Source: Crocinitomicaceae bacterium (GTDB lineage Bacteria > Bacteroidota > Bacteroidia > Flavobacteriales_D > Crocinitomicaceae). Taken from it: DNA of 11,531 bases. Shown here in pieces: positions 7,452 to 11,531 of this stretch. The notes beneath the pieces are model-generated. The model saw only the letters and a list, made by a program, of their open reading frames with translations, was not told the origin of the DNA and searched no databases. Each line of letters opens with the position of its first letter. The stretch's first letter is position 1. Location: the NCBI GenBank assembly GCA_027084145.1, contig JALWLM010000404.1:1-11531 (forward strand), given 5' to 3'. The position numbers and the translations under genes were made by a program.

Positions 7452-8570
7452 TTGAATATAGGAATTGTACTTTACCCGACATTTGGAGGGAGTGGTGTTG
7501 TCGCGACAGAATTAGGGAAGGCACTTGCTAAAAAAGGGCATCAAGTACATTTTATTACTTATGCCCAACCTGCTCGATTAGACGGGTTTGAAAAAAATGT
7601 ATTTTATCATGAAGTTGTTGTTTCCGATTATCCGCTATTTGATTATCCGCCCTATGAAACTGTTTTGACAAGTAAAATTGTTGATGTAGCAGAACATGAA
7701 AAGCTAGATATACTTCATGTCCATTATGCAATACCTCACGCTTCTGCTGCTTATATGGCAAAACAAATTCTGAAAAAAAAAGGAATCTCCTTACCGTTTA
7801 TTACGACTTTACACGGAACAGACATAACCTTAGTGGGGAAAGACCCGTCCTTTGAACTGGTAATTAGTTTTTGTATAAATCAATCAGATATTGTTACATC
7901 GGTTTCTAAATATCTTAAAGAAACAACGTATGAACATTTTAAAGCAGAAAAAGAAATCATTGTTGTTCCGAATTTCATACAACCTCGAAAGGAATTAGCA
8001 CCTCCAAACTTAAATTTAAGAAGAAGGTACGCGAAAGATGATCAATATGTCCTTTGCCATATCTCTAACTTTAGAAAAGTAAAACGCGTTGAAGATGTAA
8101 TGAAGACCTTTCATCTTATTTCTCAGAAAAAAGATGGGGTGTTGCTTCTTATTGGCGATGGCCCCGAACGATATAAAATGGAAGAATTATGTAGAAGCTT
8201 GAGATTGTGTGATAAGGTTTTGTTTTTAGGAAAAATAAGAAATACTCAACCCGTATTAGAAATATCAGACTTATTTTTGCTTACATCAGAAATAGAAAGT
8301 TTTGGGTTGGCGGCTTTAGAAGCAATGGCTGCGGGGGTACCTGTGGTTTCAACCAATACCGGTGGTCTACCGGAAGTAAATCATCATGGTGTTTCAGGGT
8401 TTTTATCTCATGTTGGAGATATAGAAGATATGGCTTCTAACTCATTGAAAATTTTGGAGTCTAAAGATAAACACCTTTCTTTCCGCAAAGGAGCGTTAAA
8501 GACAGCGGAAAAGTTCGAGGCAACAAAAATCATTTCCATTTACGAAAATTTATATCACTCATTAAAATAA
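7452..8570 (+). CDS. bshA: BshA, N-acetyl-alpha-D-glucosaminyl L-malate synthase (bacillithiol synthesis)
   Basis: This cytoplasmic GT4-family glycosyltransferase joins GlcNAc from UDP-GlcNAc to L-malate, the first step of bacillithiol synthesis. The 372-residue protein matches B. subtilis BshA closely in length and pattern. Seen: YPTFGGSGVVATELG at 8-22 (nucleotide-sugar loop), HVHYAIPHA (89-97), TTLHGTDIT (118-126), HISNFRKVKRVEDV (203-216), GDGPE (235-239), and the retaining-GT4 EX7E motif as E282 ... E290. The start is TTG at 7452: no ATG is available, there is an in-frame stop at 7437-7439, and TTG gives the expected MNIGIVLYPT beginning. It follows the NagZ fusion gene by 12 bases, so cotranscription is likely. 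The later pathway genes bshB and bshC are not in the window. A strong hairpin follows the stop codon by 3 bases. Confidence 0.95.
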   Translation: MNIGIVLYPTFGGSGVVATELGKALAKKGHQVHFITYAQPARLDGFEKNVFYHEVVVSDYPLFDYPPYETVLTSKIVDVAEHEKLDILHVHYAIPHASAAYMAKQILKKKGISLPFITTLHGTDITLVGKDPSFELVISFCINQSDIVTSVSKYLKETTYEHFKAEKEIIVVPNFIQPRKELAPPNLNLRRRYAKDDQYVLCHISNFRKVKRVEDVMKTFHLISQKKDGVLLLIGDGPERYKMEELCRSLRLCDKVLFLGKIRNTQPVLEISDLFLLTSEIESFGLAALEAMAAGVPVVSTNTGGLPEVNHHGVSGFLSHVGDIEDMASNSLKILESKDKHLSFRKGALKTAEKFEATKIISIYENLYHSLK

Positions 8571-8573
8571 CGA

Positions 8574-8607
8574 GCATAAAAAAGGAGGGGAAACCCTCCT
8601 TTTATGC
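8574..8607. terminator. Bidirectional intrinsic terminator hairpin between convergent genes
   Basis: The arms GCATAAAAAAGGAGGG (8574-8589) and CCCTCCTTTTATGC (8594-8607) pair over 14 base pairs, with two extra A bases bulged from the left arm, around a GAAA loop (GNRA type). The six G-C pairs nearest the loop, counting the run GGAGGG/CCCTCC, make it strong, and each strand has a T-rich outer arm. It sits between the stop of bshA and the stop of the minus-strand T9SS cargo gene, where a shared terminator would be expected. A long separate U tract is absent after the stem. Confidence 0.85.
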
Positions 8608-8627
8608 AAAAGATCAAATAAAATTTA

Positions 8628-10475
8628 CTATTTTTTTACAAACTTACGTGTAGAAGATGTCGTTTCAGTAGAAACGGTTACAAAGTAAATACCATCATTG
8701 AATGATGAAACATTGATTTTTTCGGTTTTATCAGCCGTTCCCGTATAAACGATTTTACCTGTTACATCTGTAATTTTAACACTTGCATTATTCCCTTCGT
8801 TAAAGGTAATCGTAAGAATATCTTTAACAGGGTTAGGATAAACCGCTAAGCCGATTTGATTTTCTTCATTGATTCCTGTGGTGTTTTCAAAGTTCATACG
8901 AACAATAGGTGTTCCCGTAATATAATACCATGTTCCACCATTGTCCATCGGATCATATAAAAGAGATGTTCCGGGGTCAGATGTTCCGGCTGTTGTTACT
9001 ACAATGTCACTTGTATTACCTCCGTCACCATCTGTTTGAATACCTACAAAATAAGTTTTGTTTGCATCCAATGGTTGTGGCGTAAGTAGAGGCAATGTTA
9101 ATATTCCATTTAAATCTGCAGCAGTAACTTGGTGTATGTCTGATTGGTTTGGAAGAGCAACAAGGTTTCCTGAAGCATCTAATTCATAAATTTTAGCGAT
9201 TAAGAAAGCACCTACATTGGTCGTGTTGTGTAATTGAACATCAATAGAATAAAGTGTTTGTGCTTGCCAGATATCAAAAAGGTTTCCAAGTTCATAAGGA
9301 TCTCCGCCATACCCAAATGATCCCGAAGGAGTGTTATTATCTCTTGCATAAATATGATCGGTTACGTCCATTGTAATACTAGGGAGAGCATTATTTGCAG
9401 GAATGTCATCTATTTCATTCATAGAAACAGCTCTGGCAATATTGTAAGTTCCTATTCCTCCGGTAGGTGTCCATGAGACAACAATAGAATCTGTAGCTCC
9501 TGTAGCAAATGAATTAACAGGAGTGCTGGAACCGTTAAAAGTTTCTTGTCCGGTAACACTTAGATCAAGCGTTACGTTGGTTAGATTATTGATCCCTGAG
9601 TTTCTAATATTTGTAGAGAAATCAATTGCTACAACTTGTTCATCAGGAATTTGATAATAATTTAATCCTGCTGTTCCCCAGTAAGAAGAAAGAACTTCTA
9701 TGTCGTTGTCAGGATGTGTAACAATTTTTAAGTCATCCAAATACCAACCGTAAGTAACCCATGCATTAGGGTTGGTACTTGAAGGGAAGTCAGAAGTCCA
9801 AACAAAACGGATACTTACATTGGTAGCGTTTCCACTAATAAAAGGAGCTAAGTTAACAACAACGTTTTCAGGGTTATTATATGGTGCTCCTCCGCTAGCT
9901 GAATAAACAGGATAGTCTAAATTGTTTCTAACTTCAGTCCAAGTAACACCTCCGTCGGTACTTATTTCAACAGACTGTTTATCATTAAAACGGGCACCAT
10001 ATTCTTGAAACTCTAAATTAACCTGTCCGGTATTTGTTAATGATTGTGCTGCTGCCAATGCTACAATATCTAAAGGATTTGCTAAGGTAAGCGTGTATGT
10101 TACGTTCATCACCTGTGTTCCCGGAGAGGCTGTTGGGTCTCCATTTGCAACTTCTGCAAAATTTCCCCCGGATGTAGAAGAAATCCCTGTGGAACTCCAC
10201 CACCCGTCTGCTGTCGCGTCAATCGTCCATCCGAACTCTGCACCTGTTTGTCCGTCATTATCAATCACCCAGTCACTGGGGTTATCAAAATTATCACTCC
10301 AAATGGTTACCCCTAAAGCTTTAGGTGTTGCAGCATTAAAAGTGTTTAAAGGTTTTACGGTTGAAATATTGTTGGAGAGTTCTCCAAAACGATACTCCTT
10401 TGCTTTTACTTGTGCATTAACTCCTCCCGAAAGCAGAAAAGCAAATGACAAGGCACTTAAATAGCTTTTTTTCAT
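8628..10475 (-). CDS. Secreted surface protein with T9SS type A C-terminal sorting domain
   Basis: The 615-residue product has a signal peptide (1-22, ending VNAQ). A jelly-roll-like region lies at about 57-252 (WSDNFDNPSDWVID, SVEISTDGGVTWTEV, GWYLDDLKIV), of the kind found in MAM or choice-of-anchor domains of Bacteroidota exoproteins. A middle part (about 255-370) resembles an Ig/CARDB-like fold (NIRNSGINNLTNVTLDLSV). A further beta-rich region spans 380-530. The last about 75 residues (541-615) are a T9SS type A sorting domain: LAVYPNPVKDILTI, VKITDVTGKIVY, then FNDGIYFVTVS and terminal RKFVKK. Known: such domains direct export across the outer membrane and are cleaved on attachment or release. 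No catalytic motif is visible, so a structural, adhesive or binding role is only a guess. It is rich in Asn, Thr, Gly and Ser, as usual for surface proteins. The upstream gap (10476-10553) suggests its own promoter. Confidence 0.88.
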   Translation of the reverse strand: MKKSYLSALSFAFLLSGGVNAQVKAKEYRFGELSNNISTVKPLNTFNAATPKALGVTIWSDNFDNPSDWVIDNDGQTGAEFGWTIDATADGWWSSTGISSTSGGNFAEVANGDPTASPGTQVMNVTYTLTLANPLDIVALAAAQSLTNTGQVNLEFQEYGARFNDKQSVEISTDGGVTWTEVRNNLDYPVYSASGGAPYNNPENVVVNLAPFISGNATNVSIRFVWTSDFPSSTNPNAWVTYGWYLDDLKIVTHPDNDIEVLSSYWGTAGLNYYQIPDEQVVAIDFSTNIRNSGINNLTNVTLDLSVTGQETFNGSSTPVNSFATGATDSIVVSWTPTGGIGTYNIARAVSMNEIDDIPANNALPSITMDVTDHIYARDNNTPSGSFGYGGDPYELGNLFDIWQAQTLYSIDVQLHNTTNVGAFLIAKIYELDASGNLVALPNQSDIHQVTAADLNGILTLPLLTPQPLDANKTYFVGIQTDGDGGNTSDIVVTTAGTSDPGTSLLYDPMDNGGTWYYITGTPIVRMNFENTTGINEENQIGLAVYPNPVKDILTITFNEGNNASVKITDVTGKIVYTGTADKTEKINVSSFNDGIYFVTVSTETTSSTRKFVKK

Positions 10476-10503
10476 AATTTCTAAATTTTATAAGTTTACA
10501 CTG

Positions 10504-10511
10504 TAAAAGTA
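10504..10511 (-). promoter_or_regulatory. Possible -7 element of the T9SS cargo gene
   Basis: The minus strand reads TACTTTTA, one mismatch from the Bacteroidota TAnnTTTG element, 28 bases before the ATG at 10475. No TTG is found at the expected -33 distance because that stretch is an A/T tract. The rest of the 78-base gap holds only AT-rich sequence without a convincing terminator for the upstream amidase gene. Confidence 0.2.
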
Positions 10512-10553
10512 AGACTTTTTTAAAAAAAATATATTCCGTTAGCTCAATAATAA

Positions 10554-11321
10554 TCACACATCCCTCAAGAAAGGTAGTTTTTCCCTGGCATTTATTAAGT
10601 TTTTGTAAATCAATGTGATGGTTTCAACAAAATTATCTTCGTGTGTTAAAAAAACTTTTTCACCAAGCGCATTGACCACCTTTGAGTTTCCATTGTAAAT
10701 GGTTTTGTTTGCATCTACTCCTGAGCGGTTGACACCAACAACATAAGATTGATTTTCTATTGCTCTTGCATTTAGTAGTGTATCCCAATGAGAGATTCTT
10801 TTTTCCGGCCAATTAGCAACATACAATATAAGGTCGTAAGCAGGTCTCCCCTTTTCAATACGATTTCTAACAATTTCAGGAAATCTCAAATCATAACATA
10901 TTTGTAATTGTATATTCCATCCTTTGTAATTAATGATAACCTCTTTTTGCCCGGGGGTAAAATAGAGATCTTCCCCTGCAAGGGAGAACACTTTACGTTT
11001 GTCATAATGAATGATTTTTCCATCAGGAAAAACAAAGACTCCTCGATTGTAAAAAAGATGGTTTTCGGAAATAATTAGAGAGGTATAAAAAGCACAATTT
11101 TTTTTTGAAGCTTGTTTTTGCAACCATCTGATAGAGGCACTATTCTCCCACTCTTCTGCCAAAGCATGAACATTCATACTAAATCCTGTTTGGAACATTT
11201 CGGGCAGGACAATTAAATCTGTTGAAACATTTTCTAACAAGGATTCATAATTTTCAAAGTTAGCTTGTTTATCTTCCCAAGCTTGATTTGCTTGAACTAA
11301 AGTTACTTTTAAATCTTGCAT
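10554..11321 (-). CDS. Omega-amidase, nitrilase superfamily (YafV/Nit2-like)
   Basis: The 255-residue cytoplasmic protein has the complete nitrilase-superfamily catalytic triad: E41 in LPEMFQTGFSM, K108 in YDKRKVFSLAGE, and C142 in QICYDLRFPE. Length and these motifs match the YafV/Nit2 omega-amidase branch better than true nitrilases or N-carbamoyl hydrolases. Known: omega-amidases hydrolyse alpha-ketoglutaramate (and alpha-ketosuccinamate) to the dicarboxylic keto acid and ammonia, pulling glutamine-dependent transamination forward. The ATG overlaps the end of the aminotransferase gene by 13 bases, so the two are translationally coupled. This supports a joint role in methionine salvage or glutamine transamination. 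The start is supported by the typical beginning MQDLKVTLVQ. The stop is TGA, and the next gene downstream is the T9SS cargo gene after 78 bases. Confidence 0.9.
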   Translation of the reverse strand: MQDLKVTLVQANQAWEDKQANFENYESLLENVSTDLIVLPEMFQTGFSMNVHALAEEWENSASIRWLQKQASKKNCAFYTSLIISENHLFYNRGVFVFPDGKIIHYDKRKVFSLAGEDLYFTPGQKEVIINYKGWNIQLQICYDLRFPEIVRNRIEKGRPAYDLILYVANWPEKRISHWDTLLNARAIENQSYVVGVNRSGVDANKTIYNGNSKVVNALGEKVFLTHEDNFVETITLIYKNLINAREKLPFLRDV

Positions 11322-11531
11322 AATTTTTCAGTTGCTTTTGTTAAAGTTTCATCATCTTTTGCAAAGCAAAAACGAATTATTTTTTGATTTCGTTTATCTT
11401 TATTGAATACAGAAATAGGAATCGCTGCAACACCATATTTTATCGTCAATGTTTTACAAAAATCAACATCATTTTCTCTTGAAATACCGGAGTAGTCAAC
11501 AGTTTGAAAATAAGTTCCCTCACAAGGAAGA
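11309..11531 (-). CDS. Class I/II PLP-dependent aminotransferase, C-terminal part (methionine/glutamine transaminase type; runs off the right edge)
   Basis: The minus strand is open from the window edge to a TAA at 11309-11311, giving the last 73 residues. Seen: EGTYFQTVDYS at the beginning, KYGVAAIPISVF in the middle, and IRFCFAKDDETLTKA near the end. The last motif carries the conserved substrate-binding Arg of class I aminotransferases and is typical of the kynurenine/methionine aminotransferase group (YbdL-like). The PLP-binding lysine lies outside the window. Overlap with the omega-amidase gene points to a glutamine-using enzyme that converts 2-keto-4-methylthiobutyrate to methionine. 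The family is fairly certain; the exact substrate is inferred from context. Confidence 0.85.
   Translation of the reverse strand, partial: LPCEGTYFQTVDYSGISRENDVDFCKTLTIKYGVAAIPISVFNKDKRNQKIIRFCFAKDDETLTKATEKLCKI

Noticed and set aside
10093..10464. 123-codon open frame on the plus strand opposite the start of the T9SS cargo gene
   Set aside because: The minus-strand frame encodes a signal peptide and jelly-roll-like sequence; the plus frame has no recognisable features and no promoter.
10515..10535. Self-complementary A/T tract (TTTTTT then AAAAAAAA) before the T9SS cargo gene, considered as a terminator for the amidase gene
   Set aside because: There is no G-C stem, so a stable RNA hairpin is unlikely; it is simply AT-rich promoter-region DNA.
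1..11531. CRISPR arrays, tRNA/rRNA genes, insertion sequences, attachment sites and defence genes
   Set aside because: Reading both strands showed no repeated spacer pattern, no clover-leaf or rRNA sequence, no transposase or integrase motifs and no direct repeats marking an insertion.

Overview
This window looks like chromosomal DNA from a member of the Bacteroidota, most likely a flavobacterium-like marine or environmental lineage. The evidence is the AT-rich sequence, Bacteroidota-type promoter elements, a secreted protein with a C-terminal type IX secretion (T9SS) sorting domain, a head-GIN lipoprotein, an OmpA protein of TPR/PD40/regulatory-fold/OmpA build, and a bacillithiol synthesis gene of the BshA type. 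No mobile element, CRISPR array, tRNA or rRNA is visible, and no gap between genes exceeds 83 bases.

Layout. The left edge (1-203, minus) holds the N-terminal part of the nucleotide pyrophosphohydrolase MazG. Across a 38-base divergent gap, a run of six plus-strand genes (242-8570) follows. It contains a PagL-like outer-membrane lipid A deacylase with an extra barrel-like half, a GIN-domain lipoprotein, a 71-residue membrane-anchored protein with four cysteines, an OmpA-family peptidoglycan-binding protein resembling T9SS component PorE, a periplasmic fusion of a NagZ-type beta-N-acetylglucosaminidase with a serine hydrolase of the beta-lactamase/AmiE type, and bshA. A strong hairpin (8574-8607) closes this run and is shared with the convergent minus-strand genes. 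Those are a T9SS-exported surface protein (8628-10475), an omega-amidase of the nitrilase family (10554-11321), and the 3' end of a methionine/glutamine-type aminotransferase (11309 to the edge), which overlaps the amidase gene by 13 bases.

How the genes fit together. Most of the plus-strand run acts on the cell envelope: lipid A trimming, a surface lipoprotein, a peptidoglycan anchor, and muropeptide breakdown giving GlcNAc, MurNAc and peptide. BshA, the last gene, uses UDP-GlcNAc and malate for the first step of bacillithiol synthesis, so cell-wall recycling and thiol synthesis share GlcNAc as a currency. The aminotransferase and omega-amidase form a second module. The first is expected to convert the methionine keto acid to methionine with glutamine as donor, and the second to hydrolyse the resulting alpha-ketoglutaramate.

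Two genes in the main run lack ATG starts: the PagL-like gene starts with GTG and bshA with TTG. Most of the window is ordinary core genome. The parts most worth a second look are the NagZ-AmiE-like fusion next to bshA, the double-length PagL-like protein, and the small four-cysteine protein.
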